A stretch of 64,000 nucleotides of DNA from JAMXLO01 sp963832895 (GTDB taxonomy: Bacteria; Pseudomonadota; Alphaproteobacteria; Acetobacterales; Acetobacteraceae), in the NCBI GenBank assembly GCA_963832895.1, contig CAWHVQ010000008.1, positions 310,001 to 374,000 on the forward strand, in the 5' to 3' direction. Positions 1-9,228 of the stretch are shown here, piece after piece. The position numbers and the translations under genes are program-made. The notes under the pieces were generated by a model. The model made no database searches. It was not told the DNA's origin and saw only the letters and a program-made list of their open reading frames with translations. Each line of letters opens with the position of its first letter. Position 1 is the stretch's first letter.

Positions 1-15
1 AATCGCGGAGCCTGC

Positions 16-348
16 ATGCGTACGTTACTCGTTGCTGTGATTGCGATGTGCTGTCTTGCCGGGTGCGGCGTCGCCGACTTTGCGGCGAAGCAGAACGAGT
101 GGAACCGTCAGACCGGCATGGGCGGGATGAACGGTCCGGCGATGACCGGCAGCGATCAGACGGCTGCCGAAAAGGACGCGGAAACGCAGCGCAACATCAA
201 GCACGGCGAGGACGTCGAGAACAGCGAGGCGGCCAAGGCCGGACTTGGTCCGTCACCGACCGATGGTATGCACTGCAAGAGCGAGAGCAGCGTCACCGGC
301 AGCGCAAACAACTCGACCACCACCACGAACACCAGTTGCCACAACTGA
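16..348 (+). CDS. Small putative lipoprotein, function unknown
   Basis: A 110-residue protein begins with a short hydrophobic leader ending in a lipobox (LAGC, Cys at about residue 17). It is therefore predicted to be lipidated and membrane-anchored. The rest is hydrophilic and of low complexity (Gly/Met, then Ser/Thr/Asn rich), with no enzymatic motif. A second small lipoprotein follows 72 bases downstream on the same strand, so the two may be co-transcribed. Only 15 bases precede the start in this window, so the promoter is not visible. I do not recognise a family. Confidence 0.65.
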   Translation: MRTLLVAVIAMCCLAGCGVADFAAKQNEWNRQTGMGGMNGPAMTGSDQTAAEKDAETQRNIKHGEDVENSEAAKAGLGPSPTDGMHCKSESSVTGSANNSTTTTNTSCHN

Positions 349-420
349 CGGGGCGTGTCCCGCGGGCTCTGCCTTGGGCGTTTGCAACCACGCGGCGCCT
401 GATCGAGGGATAATATCGCG

Positions 421-822
421 ATGAAGACGACACGCCTGGCCGTGCTCGGCAGCCTCGTTCTGCTGGTGGGCTGTGGGCCGACGCCGGGGGAACAACATGC
501 GCTGGACCAAGGGCGATGCGCCGGCTTCGGCTTCCAGCCCGGGACCGATCAGTTTGCGCACTGCATGATGGGCGTGAGCTCGCAGCGCGAGGCGCAGGAT
601 GCGGCAGATCGGCGCGCTGCCGCCGATCGCGCGGCAGCCGACCAGCGGGCGCAGGCCGCTCGGCAGGCGGCGAAGGACAAGGCCGACCGGGATGCCTGGG
701 ACCGGAGGACCGGCCAGGGTGCGTATGCCTCGCCGGCTCCGCAGCCGACGCCTTTCTCTGACCCGGTCGATCCGATCCGGAAGTCGGTCCAGGACGACAT
801 CGACAAGATACAGGGCGACTGA
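421..822 (+). CDS. Small putative lipoprotein, Ala/Arg/Asp-rich
   Basis: A 133-residue protein starts with a lipoprotein signal (lipobox LVGC, Cys about residue 18) and continues into a long charged helix-like stretch rich in Ala, Arg, Asp and Gln (roughly residues 55-100). That stretch could be a coiled coil. There are further Cys residues near positions 32 and 43. No catalytic motif is visible. It follows another lipoprotein gene on the same strand. Family unknown; the role in the envelope is inferred from the signal only. Confidence 0.65.
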   Translation: MKTTRLAVLGSLVLLVGCGPTPGEQHALDQGRCAGFGFQPGTDQFAHCMMGVSSQREAQDAADRRAAADRAAADQRAQAARQAAKDKADRDAWDRRTGQGAYASPAPQPTPFSDPVDPIRKSVQDDIDKIQGD

Positions 823-1004
823 TCGGGCCGAACGCGGCGAGGGGAGGCGCCCCAGCAGTTCGTGGATCGTCCTGCCGGCGCAGTATTCAAGTGTGCGCTG
901 GTCGCCAGGATCCAGTGCGGCAGCCCCGGCACAAGCGGGATCGCACCCTCGCTGGGCAGCCTCGCCAAGCTGTGGCAGAGATCGCGGCAACCAAGGAGGC
1001 AGTC
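823..1004. other. Intergenic stretch upstream of amidohydrolase
   Basis: These 182 bases between the second lipoprotein and the amidohydrolase contain no convincing gene. The amidohydrolase frame stays open upstream to about 891, but the good ribosome binding site (aaggagg near 993) sits just before the ATG at 1005, so the upstream extension is not counted as coding. Confidence 0.5.
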
Positions 1005-1964
1005 ATGCCAGCAAAGCCGCGCGTGATCACCATCGAGGAGCATTACCAGGACCCCGATGTGGTGCGCGCCTATGCGCCCGAGGATCAGCGACAGGTTCCC
1101 GTGATCGCGGAGCGGCTGAACGACCTGACCAGTCTCCGCATCGAGGAGATGAACGAGGCGGCGATCGACATGCAGGTGCTGTCACACGCCAATCCCGGGC
1201 TGCAGAAGATGGATGCGGCGAACGCGGTGCGCCTGGCGCGCATCGCCAATGATCGCCTGGCCGAGACAGTGCGCGCGCATCCCGACCGGTTCGCGGCCTT
1301 CGCCGCCATCCCCACGCCCGATCCCAAGGCTGCGGCCGATGAACTGGAGCGTGCGGTGACGCAACTCGGCTTCAAGGGCGCATTGATCAACGGCACGACA
1401 AACGGTGTATTCTTCGACGACAAGCGCTTCTGGCCGATCTGCGAGCGAGCCGCGGCGCTTGACGTGCCGCTCTATTTGCATCCGACCATGCCGCATCCGG
1501 CGGTGATCGAGACCTATTACAAGGACTACGCGCAGGACTGGCCGATGATCATGCGCGCGGCATGGGGCTTCACGGTGGAGACTGCGACGCAGGGCGTGCG
1601 CATGGTGCTGTCCGGCGTGTTTGACGCCTATCCGAATCTGAAGATCATCCTGGGCCATCTCGGCGAGGGGCTGCCGTTCCTGCTGTGGCGCATCGACATG
1701 GGTTTCAGGCGCGAAGGTCCTGGGCGGCGCGCGTTTCGCGACATCTTCTGCGAGCACTTCTACATCACCACCAGCGGCTTCTTCTCTGACCCGGCGCTGC
1801 TGTGCTGTGTGCAGGAGCTGGGCGTCGACCGGATCATGTTCTCAGTGGACTATCCGTTCGTCGCCAACAAGCCGGGCACGGACTGGCTGCCGACGATTCC
1901 ACTGAGTGCCGAGGATCGAGCGAAGATCGCCAGCGGCAATGCGATGCGGCTGCTGAAGCTGTGA
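1005..1964 (+). CDS. Amidohydrolase-2 family protein (ACMSD/decarboxylase-like)
   Basis: This 319-residue TIM-barrel metal-dependent hydrolase belongs to the amidohydrolase_2 group, which includes aminocarboxymuconate-semialdehyde and gamma-resorcylate decarboxylases. Visible family features are EEH near the N-terminus, LYLHPTMPHP mid-protein, ILGHLGEGLPFLLWRID, and the C-terminal FSVDYPFV with the catalytic Asp. ATG 1005 was chosen because of the aaggagg site 6-12 bases upstream. It overlaps the start of sufE by 4 bases. Substrate cannot be told; a hydrolase or non-oxidative decarboxylase acting on an aromatic or ring-opened acid is likely. It is one of five members of this family in the window. 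Confidence 0.85.
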   Translation: MPAKPRVITIEEHYQDPDVVRAYAPEDQRQVPVIAERLNDLTSLRIEEMNEAAIDMQVLSHANPGLQKMDAANAVRLARIANDRLAETVRAHPDRFAAFAAIPTPDPKAAADELERAVTQLGFKGALINGTTNGVFFDDKRFWPICERAAALDVPLYLHPTMPHPAVIETYYKDYAQDWPMIMRAAWGFTVETATQGVRMVLSGVFDAYPNLKIILGHLGEGLPFLLWRIDMGFRREGPGRRAFRDIFCEHFYITTSGFFSDPALLCCVQELGVDRIMFSVDYPFVANKPGTDWLPTIPLSAEDRAKIASGNAMRLLKL

Positions 1965-2407
1965 GCGATCCGTTCGTCCGTCCCGTGGAACCCAGCCCCG
2001 CCGATGCGATCGCCGCAATCGGCGACGAACTCGACGTGTTCGACGACTGGATGGACCGCTATCAGTACATCATCGAGCTCGGCCGCAAGCTGCCGCAGTT
2101 TCCCGACGCCTGGGCGAACGATGCCCATCGCGTGCCGGGTTGCCAGAGTCGCGTGTGGATGGAAGGCACGCTGACCGACGGCAGGCTGTTCCTTGCCGGT
2201 GTCTCGGATGCGGCGATCGTGTCTGGCCTGATCGCGCTGCTGTTGCGGGTCTATTCCGGCCGAACGCCGGCGGAGATCGTCGCCACCGATCCGGTGTTCC
2301 TGAAGGAGCTTGGCCTGCTCGAGGCGCTGTCCACCAACCGTGGCAACGGTATTGCGGCGATGGCGCGAAAGATCCGCGAACTGGCTGCGCTGCAACGCGC
2401 GGCGTGA
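1961..2407 (+). CDS. sufE: SufE family Fe-S cluster sulfur-transfer protein
   Basis: A 148-residue SufE-like protein. SufE accepts persulfide sulfur from the cysteine desulfurase SufS for Fe-S cluster assembly. The active-site loop VPGCQSRVW carries the acceptor Cys (about residue 60). The start is a GTG whose last two bases belong to the TGA of the preceding amidohydrolase, so translation is probably coupled. No sufS or sufBCD lies nearby, so this copy is detached from the main suf operon. An MFS gene starts 10 bases downstream. Confidence 0.88.
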   Translation: MSDPFVRPVEPSPADAIAAIGDELDVFDDWMDRYQYIIELGRKLPQFPDAWANDAHRVPGCQSRVWMEGTLTDGRLFLAGVSDAAIVSGLIALLLRVYSGRTPAEIVATDPVFLKELGLLEALSTNRGNGIAAMARKIRELAALQRAA

Positions 2408-2417
2408 TCCGGGCGGC

Positions 2418-3542
2418 ATGTCCGATGGTGTACGCGTGGCGCTGTTCTTCGCGGCGCTGTTTTCGGCATCCGCGATCAACACGGCCTTTCTGCCACTGTG
2501 GTTCGCCGATCGCGGCATGAGCGCCACGGCAATCGGCCAGATCCTCGGGCTTGCGTCGCTGCTGCGCGTCGTGGCGGGGCCGAGCTGGGGCTCGCTCGCC
2601 GACCGGATCGGACAGCGGCGGCCGGTGATGCTGACGGCTGGCATCACTGCTTGCGCGGCGGCGTTGTTATATGTCCCGCTGCACGGGTTCATGCCGTTGC
2701 TGCTGGTGGCGGCCGCGCAGGGAATCGCGGGATCGGCGCTCAATCCGCTCATCAACTCGCTGGCGCTCGCCTTGGCACGCGCGCGGCGCATGGAGTACGG
2801 GCCGGTGCGCTCGTTCGGCTCGATCGCCTATATGGCGGCGAGCGCCGGTGCGGGCTGGCTGCTGACCGTCACCGGGACGTTTCTGGTGCCGTGGCTGCTG
2901 GCGATCAGCTATGGGGCGGCCTCTGTGGTGACGCCGTTCCTGCCCGAGGCAGCGGGCCGTCCTGTGTCGCGCGGCTTCACCGGCCTGCGCCTTCTCGCCA
3001 ACCGTCCGTTCCGCCTGACAGTGATGGCCAGCGCACTCATCCAAGGCGCACACGCGGCGTATTATGGCTTCGCGCCGCTGTACTGGCGCTCGCAGGGCAT
3101 GTCCGATGCGGTGATCGGCCTGCTGATGGCGGAAGCCATCGTCGCAGAGGTCGCGCTGTTCGCGTGGGGCCGTGGCCTGATCGAGCGGCTCGGTCCGGCG
3201 GGATTGACGGCATGCGCCGCCGCAGCATCGGCGGTGCGCTGGAGCGTGACAGCCCTGGCGCCTCCTCTGGCCATACTTGCAGCGATCCAGTTGCTGCACG
3301 CGGCGACCTTCGCCATGCAGCACCTATCGGCCATGCTGCTGTTGAGCCGTTCGGTGCCACCCGAACGCGCAGCCACGGCCCAGGCACTGCACTCGGCGTT
3401 GGGTATGGGCGCGCCCGGCGGATTGCTGATGCTGCTCGCCGGATTTCTCTATGCGCACTTCGGCGGCCTGGCGTTTCTGGCCATGGCGGCGACCGGCGGC
3501 AGCGCATTGTTGCTGGTGCGACCAATCATGGCATTGCGATAA
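2418..3542 (+). CDS. MFS transporter (HcaT/3-phenylpropionate permease type)
   Basis: A 374-residue major facilitator with about 12 hydrophobic segments. The N-terminal pattern NTAFLPLWFADRGMSATAIG and the loop GSLADRIGQRRPVM (motif A) resemble the MFS_1-like phenylpropionate-permease group. The start at ATG 2418, 10 bases after sufE, gives the normal family N-terminus. The FAD oxidase gene follows 9 bases downstream. A decayed second copy of its 3' end (about 3381-3510) lies at 5561-5690. Substrate unknown; an aromatic or organic acid is only a guess from context. Confidence 0.82.
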   Translation: MSDGVRVALFFAALFSASAINTAFLPLWFADRGMSATAIGQILGLASLLRVVAGPSWGSLADRIGQRRPVMLTAGITACAAALLYVPLHGFMPLLLVAAAQGIAGSALNPLINSLALALARARRMEYGPVRSFGSIAYMAASAGAGWLLTVTGTFLVPWLLAISYGAASVVTPFLPEAAGRPVSRGFTGLRLLANRPFRLTVMASALIQGAHAAYYGFAPLYWRSQGMSDAVIGLLMAEAIVAEVALFAWGRGLIERLGPAGLTACAAAASAVRWSVTALAPPLAILAAIQLLHAATFAMQHLSAMLLLSRSVPPERAATAQALHSALGMGAPGGLLMLLAGFLYAHFGGLAFLAMAATGGSALLLVRPIMALR

Positions 3543-3551
3543 TCTGGGTGG

Positions 3552-5355
3552 ATGCACAGACGACACCTGCTCGGCGCAGCCGTGACAGCACCCCTGCTGG
3601 CACTGACGCATGCGGCCCGATCGCAGCCAGCGTCCCGGGTGCGGCCAGCAGAACCCGAATGGCCGACGCAGACAAGCTGGCAGCAGTTGAACCGCGACAC
3701 CCAGGGACGCCTGATCCGCGTGCAGTCGCCGTTGACCGTCTGTCAGGATGCGCCCGATGGCGCGGAATGCCGCGATCTCTTCAAGGAACTTAAGAACCCG
3801 TACTTCATCGGCGACACTGTCGGTCTGACCCAGACCACGGGCTGGATCGACGCATGGACATTGCAGCAGAGCGTCTACGCCGTTACGGCCGAGACTACCG
3901 ACGACGTGGTCGCGGCGGTCAATTTCGCGCGGCAGAACAATCTGCGGCTGGTCGTCCGCGGCGGCGGCCACAGCTATCTCGGCACCTCCAATGCACCGGA
4001 CTCATTGCTGGTGTGGACGCGCCGAATGAACGACATCACGTTGCACGATGCGTTCGTGGCACGGGGTTGTGCCGGACGCGAGGCGCCGCAGCAAGCGGTG
4101 ACCGTGGGTGCCGGCGCGATCTGGATGCACACCTACAACGCGGTCACCACGAAAGGCGGACGCTACATACAGGGTGGCGGATGCGGCACGGTCGGCGTCG
4201 CAGGATTGGTGCAGGGCGGCGGATTTGGCAGCTATTCCAAATTCTACGGCACGGCCGCCGCGGCACTGCTGGAGGCGGAAATCGTCACGGCGGATGGCGA
4301 GGTTCGCATCGCGAACGCCTGCACGCATGCCGACCTGTTCTGGGCGTTGAAGGGCGGTGGTGGAGGCAGCTTCGGCGTTGTCACCCGGCTGACACTTCGA
4401 ACGCGCGACCTGCCGACGTTCTTCGGCGTGGTGAATGCCACTATTCAGGCATCGTCCGCGGAGGCGTATCGCAGATTGCTCGGCCGCTTTGTCGGGTTCT
4501 ATGCCGACAGCCTGTTCAACCCGCATTGGGGCGAGATCGCCACACTTCGATCAGGCAATCGCCTTGAAATCACGATGGCTTTCCAGGGGCTCGACCGGCA
4601 ACAGGCGGAGGCAATCTGGCAACCCTTCTTCGAATGGGTGACTGCGTCATCGGACAACTTCGCGTTCCGGGTCGCACCCGTGATCCGTGCTGCCGCGGCC
4701 ATCCATCGTTGGGACCCCGCATTCCTGCGCGAGCGCGCGCCAAGCGCGATCTTGTCTGATGATCGGCCCGGCGCACCGTCCGATAACATCTTCTGGTCGG
4801 CCAACCTGAGCGAGGCGGGGCATTTCATTCACGGCTTCGAATCGGCATGGCTGCCTGCTGCATTGCTTCAGCGGGACCAGCGGGAACTGCTCGCCGATGC
4901 GCTGTTCGCTGCCAGCAGGCATTGGTCGGTGGAACTGCATTTCCAGAAAGGTCTGGCGGGCGCGCCGGCCGAGGCAATAGCGGCCGCGGCGGATACGCCG
5001 ATGAATCCGGCCGTGCTTGACGCTTTCGTGCTGGCGATCATCGCGGGCGAGGGGCCGCCGGCCTATCCCGGCCTGCGTGGCCATGAACCCGATCTTGCCG
5101 CGGCACGCCGCAACGCTCAGCGCATTGCCTTGGCCATGGCCGAACTCAGGAAGCTGGTTCCCGAGCCCGGTTCCTATGTCGCGGAAAGCGGATACTTCGA
5201 GCGCGCATGGCAAAAGTCGGTACTGGGGCGCGAACTACCCGAGGCTGTCGGCCGTCAAGAAGATTTACGATCCCGACGGCCTGTTCATCGTCCATCACGG
5301 CGTCGGCAGCGAGGAATGGAGCGCCGACGGATCCACCAGGCTGGTGGCACGGTGA
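3552..5355 (+). CDS. FAD-binding oxidoreductase with BBE domain, Tat-exported (frameshifted near 5219)
   Basis: A berberine-bridge-type flavin oxidase of about 600 residues. The N-terminus MHRRHLLGAAVTAPLLAL is a twin-arginine-like export signal. The PCMH FAD domain shows RGGGHSYLG, whose His is the usual covalent flavin anchor, and GGGCGTVGVAGL, whose Cys could be a second covalent link. Past codon 556 the reading frame is lost; removing one G at 5219-5220 (tcGGTACtgg) restores the C-terminal BBE motif YWGANYPRLSAVKKIYDPDG and a stop at 5353-5355. It follows the MFS gene by 9 bases. Sequencing artefact or real inactivation cannot be told apart from sequence alone. Confidence 0.82.
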
Positions 5356-5362
5356 AGCGCAA

Positions 5363-5563
5363 TCAGTTAGCCATCGCCGGCGCCGCCACCTTCACGCCCA
5401 TGAACGCAGGCATCACTTCAGCGACTCGATGACATCGGCGGGTTTGCCGGCCAGGAAGCCGCCGGTCTTCACGGCGTCCTCGATGCGTGGCAGCTTCGCC
5501 GCCGGCGCGCGCTTCGGATCACGCATGATCTCGATCGGGCTCGTCGGTCAGCGCGCGCGCCAG
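5363..5563 (-). pseudogene. Decayed, internally deleted copy of the 3' end of an LLM oxidoreductase gene
   Basis: From 5363 the plus strand copies the 3' end of the LLM gene that ends at 6759 (shared start tcagttagccatcgccggcg). Homology breaks after about 50 bases, resumes at 5427 (matching 6929) and runs to about 5563 (matching about 7065). Roughly 106 bases present in the intact gene are missing between the two blocks. Point differences are scattered and no usable reading frame remains. It joins directly to a fragment of an MFS gene at a shared cagg. Confidence 0.75.
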
Positions 5564-5690
5564 GTGTTGCATTCGGCGTGCGCGCCCGGCGGATTGCCGA
5601 TGCTGTTGGCGGGATCTCTCTATGCGCACTTCGGCGGGGTGGCGTTTCTGGCCATGGCGGCCATCGGCGGCAGTGCACTGTTCTTGGGAG
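5561..5690 (+). pseudogene. Decayed fragment of an MFS transporter gene 3' end
   Basis: This block matches 3381-3510 in the intact MFS gene (shared cgcgcccggcggatt, ctctatgcgcacttcggcgg and tggcgtttctggccatggcg). It has an 8-base gap and scattered substitutions. It is fused at its 5' side to an antisense fragment of an LLM gene. The frame is broken relative to the parent, so it is a gene relic, not a functional ORF. Together with the preceding block it explains the gap between the FAD oxidase and the next membrane-protein gene. Confidence 0.75.
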
Positions 5691-5765
5691 CGCGCAGGAC
5701 GTGCCTGAGCATTGGCGCAAGCGTCACTTGTCGGCCGCCACCTTCGCCATTACGCCTTGTGCGTC

Positions 5766-6662
5766 ATGAGGTGGCACGCATTGTTCCGGTCCGCACCCGC
5801 TTTGCTGCCTCGTCTGCTGCAGGGCGCTCTTGCCGGCGTTGCCGCGTTGATTTGCGCGTTCTGGATATCGATCTGCGCCGCCGCACCGGAATTCATATGG
5901 CAGGGCCTGAACCTGGCACTGGGCCATATCACCAGAGTGGATATGCTGGCGGCCCTTCTGATCGGGCTTGTCCTGGCATTTTTTATCGAGCCGGTGATGG
6001 AGCGCGTTCGGGATCTGCTGAGCATATCACAACACCGGCACCCAGCCGAGCGTAGACCGCACGACGTGCTGTTCACTGCGTGCCTGAGTTTCGTATTCGC
6101 TCTGACGTCCATCTGTCTGCATGAAGCGATGACAGCCTTCGTCGCTAACCGCGACGCCCAGGCCGCAGGTCACGACCCAGGATTGTCTGCTGGGATTGTG
6201 CTCACCATTTCATGGGCCATTGTGCCGTTTGCCGTTACCATCGCATGGCTGGCTGTACGAGTTCGCTGGCTCGCGATCGTAACAGGGATCATTGCCGGCG
6301 CATCTTCCTACATCACCGCGTGGCTGTTCGCCTGGCCGGTGGAGACGGTGATCGCGACAACGATTCCATGCGTGATCATTCTTGGCCTCGGCTACCGCCA
6401 TATGGTGAGGATGCCCGGGCCGCAGGTTTTTGCGCGCTGCGCGCGTAGCGTAGCCTTGGTGGGAACAATCTGGCTCATCGCGGCACTGCTGTTCGACATG
6501 GCGATGCCGCGATTCCAGCTCGAGCAATTCGAATTATACGATGCCCCCAGCTTCTGGATGGACGTGCGGTTCTACATCGGCTGGACAATCGGACTGGCGC
6601 TGGCGCCATCACCATTCGCCGACCGGGAGCAAACACCGCACGGTCAGGCTGAGGCGCGCTGA
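5766..6662 (+). CDS. Multi-pass membrane protein, function unknown
   Basis: A 298-residue protein with about eight hydrophobic segments spread over its whole length (for example near residues 15-35, 55-75, 100-120, 140-165, 170-190, 195-215, 225-245 and 265-280). No transporter signature, nucleotide-binding site or catalytic motif is recognisable. ATG 5766 was preferred to the upstream ATG 5712 because the first hydrophobic helix begins shortly after it and the upstream part lies against gene debris. Its 3' end faces the LLM gene. Sequence and codon use look like its neighbours. Confidence 0.55.
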   Translation: MRWHALFRSAPALLPRLLQGALAGVAALICAFWISICAAAPEFIWQGLNLALGHITRVDMLAALLIGLVLAFFIEPVMERVRDLLSISQHRHPAERRPHDVLFTACLSFVFALTSICLHEAMTAFVANRDAQAAGHDPGLSAGIVLTISWAIVPFAVTIAWLAVRVRWLAIVTGIIAGASSYITAWLFAWPVETVIATTIPCVIILGLGYRHMVRMPGPQVFARCARSVALVGTIWLIAALLFDMAMPRFQLEQFELYDAPSFWMDVRFYIGWTIGLALAPSPFADREQTPHGQAEAR

Positions 6663-6758
6663 AGCTGCGGCTCCTGTAGCGCCGTGATACAGCGGCAACC
6701 GTTGTTCGGGGGAAGCGGATCCGCACGCCCGCTTCCCGACGTCGCGTGGCCTGCGTTC

Positions 6759-7949
6759 TCAGTTAGCCATCGCCGGCGCCGTCACCTTCACGCCCTTGAA
6801 CGCCGGCATCACGTCGCGCGCGAACCACTCCAACTGCTCCAGCGCCTCGGACAGCGGCACGCCGACCGACAGGCTGACGGTGACGCGGTCCAGCCCCGGA
6901 TAGCGCTCCTCGAGCTTCTTGAGCGCCTCGATGACATCGGCGGGTTTGCCTGTCAGGAAGCCGCCGGCCTTCACCGCATCCTCGATGCGCGGCAGCTTCG
7001 CCGTCGGTGCGCGCTTCGGGTCGCGCATGATCTCTATCTGCTCGTCGGTCAGCGCGCGTACCAGGCGCAGTTCGCCGAACATCTTCATGTTCTCTTCGTA
7101 GTATTTCCCGGCAGCCTTCATGCCCTGCTCGACGCTGTCGGCCAGGTAGAACTGGAAACCGAGAGCCATGCGCTCGCCGAGTTCGATCTGCTTGCCGGCG
7201 CGCGCGTAAGCGGCCTGGAAGTCCACCATCGATTTGTGCACGGCGCCGCCTTCAGCCGAGCCGCCGCCGATCACGCCGCGAATACCGTGTTTCGCCATGA
7301 AGTCGAGCGCGCGCTGCGTGCCGCCCTGGATCGGCTGCCAGCACTCGACGGGCAGGCGCTCCGGGCGCGGCACCAGCGTCAGTTCCTTCAGCGTGTAGCC
7401 GCGATACGGTACTTCCGGCGGCAACGTGTAGTGCTTGCCCTTGTGGGAGAAACTTTCCTCATTGAACGACTTGAAGATGATATCGACCTGCTCTTCGAAC
7501 AGCTCGCGGTTGGCGGCCTGGTCGATCAGCGGCGTGCCGAAGCTTTCCACCTCGCGCGTGTGGTAGCCGCGACCCACGCCGAACACCACGCGGCCATGGG
7601 AAAGAATGTCGGCCATCGCATAGTCCTCGGCCAGACGCAGCGGATGCCACATCGGCGTTATGTTGAAGCCGCAGCCGATGCGCAGGTGCTTGGTCACATG
7701 CGTAAGGTGCAGCGCCATCAGCAGCACGTTGGGAATGCACTCGGTGCCTTCGGGCTGGAAGTGATGCTCCGCCATCCAGTAGGTGCCGTAGCCCAGGCGG
7801 TCCATCAGCTTCGCCATTTCCTCCGCCTTGCTGAGCGCGGTGGCGAGCTTTTCGTTCGGGTAGCGGCGATCGTTGATCGGTGTGCCGCCGTAACCGACGT
7901 TCTCCAGGTCGATATGGCCGGCATATGAGCTGTCGAATTGCTTAAGCAT
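6759..7949 (-). CDS. LLM class flavin-dependent oxidoreductase
   Basis: A 396-residue bacterial-luciferase-like TIM barrel, using FMN or F420. Visible family features are YWMAEHHF (start of the barrel), RIGCGFNITPMWHPLRLAED and VVFGVGRGYHTREVE. ATG 7949 is preceded by a ggagg site; an upstream in-frame ATG at 7988 has none. It is divergent from the LigB-like dioxygenase gene at 8086, with 136 bases between, so the two may share a control region. A broken copy of its 3' end lies at 5363-5563. The reaction is probably a monooxygenation, but the substrate is unknown. Confidence 0.85.
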   Translation of the reverse strand: MLKQFDSSYAGHIDLENVGYGGTPINDRRYPNEKLATALSKAEEMAKLMDRLGYGTYWMAEHHFQPEGTECIPNVLLMALHLTHVTKHLRIGCGFNITPMWHPLRLAEDYAMADILSHGRVVFGVGRGYHTREVESFGTPLIDQAANRELFEEQVDIIFKSFNEESFSHKGKHYTLPPEVPYRGYTLKELTLVPRPERLPVECWQPIQGGTQRALDFMAKHGIRGVIGGGSAEGGAVHKSMVDFQAAYARAGKQIELGERMALGFQFYLADSVEQGMKAAGKYYEENMKMFGELRLVRALTDEQIEIMRDPKRAPTAKLPRIEDAVKAGGFLTGKPADVIEALKKLEERYPGLDRVTVSLSVGVPLSEALEQLEWFARDVMPAFKGVKVTAPAMAN

Positions 7950-8085
7950 AGCGTCCTCCGGGCACAGCATTTGTGCGTCTCGCCTCATGGTAGGCTCGCC
8001 TGCTGGCTTGGCAACCTGCCCCGATATTGCCTACCGTCCGAGTTCGCGGAGGGACACGAACAACAGAAATAAAGGGAGCAGAAAA

Positions 8086-9148
8086 ATGGCCGAGATTATC
8101 GGGCTGGGCTGCACGCATTATCCGGGCCTGCTGCGATCCGACGAACTACTGCCTGGCGGCTTTCATCATTTGCTGACCGCACCGAACGTTCCCGCGGAGT
8201 ACAAGGATCGCACCAACTGGCCCGCCGAACTGGTGGCGGAACTCGGCAACGATGGCGGCAAGTCATCGGCGCGACGCTATGGCGCGCGCATGGCAGACGA
8301 CTTCCGTGCCATCCGCAAGGCGCTCGACGACTTCAATCCCGACCTCGGTACTGATCTGGGGAGACGATCAGTACGAGAACTTTCGCGAAGACATCATCCC
8401 GGCATTCTGCGTGTTCGGGCTCGATGAGCGCTTCGATCTTAAGCCGTGGCACAATGGCAATGGCGGCAAGCCGAATCGCTGGGGCGAACCCGGTGACTGG
8501 ACGATGCAACTGCGCGGCGCGCGTCATGCTGCGAAACACCTGGCGGGCGCATTGATCGAGCGCGGCATCGACATGGCGTATGCCTACAAGCCACTGCATG
8601 TTGACGGTCTCGCGCACGCGTTCACCAATACTTTGCTGTATCTCGACTGGGATCGGCGCGGCTTCCCTTGGCCGGTGCTGCCGTTCGCGATCAATTGCTA
8701 TGGCCGCAATCTGATCCACGCGAAGGGCGGCATGGCGGCGTTGTTCGTGTCGCCATCGACCGAGGCGCCCGATCCGCCTGCGCCGCAGCCCTGGCGCTGC
8801 ATGGATGTCGGCCGCGCCGTCGCCGAGGTGCTGGCGGAATCGCCATGGCGGGTCGCGCTGATCGCATCGTCGAGCTGGTCGCACTGCTTCCTGTCGCCGA
8901 CCAACGGCTATCTGTGGCCGGACCACAAGGCCGACCGGCTGATGTTCGACGCGCTGTCCGCCGGTGACTATGGCTACTGGCGGAAGCGTCCGCTCAAGGA
9001 CATGGAACAGGCGGGCCAGCACGAGATGCTGAACTGGATGGCGCTGGCCGGTGCGATGGAGACGCTCGAGCGTCAGCCGGTGATCCATGACTATGTCGAA
9101 ACGCACGTCTTCATGTCGGAGAAGTGCTTCGTGTCCTACCCGGCGTAG
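8086..9148 (+). CDS. LigB-type (class III) extradiol dioxygenase-like protein (frameshifted near 8347)
   Basis: Start ATG 8086 follows a gggag site and opens with IIGLGCTHYPGLL. After codon 87 the frame is lost; removing one G at 8347-8348 (ctcGGTACtg) restores PDLVLIWGDDQYENF and a continuous product of about 353 residues ending at 9148. The pattern (GDDQYENF, IASSSWSHCFLSP, and a C-terminal HEMLNWMALAGAM) is that of class III extradiol ring-cleavage dioxygenase catalytic subunits, which use Fe(II) bound by His/Glu. It is divergent from an LLM oxidoreductase, which fits an aromatic-oxidation pair. Exact substrate unknown. Confidence 0.75.
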
Positions 9149-9228
9149 CGAACGGATGGCGAAGTCCTACCCTGCAGCCGGGCAGGACTTCAGCCGATGC
9201 GCGCCAGGTTAGCAAAGTCACGCGCGCA

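Noticed and set aside
5207..6055. 282-codon open frame spanning the oxidase end and gene debris
   Set aside because: Its sequence mixes an off-frame oxidase end, relic fragments and the start of the membrane protein in the wrong frame. No family sequence is present.
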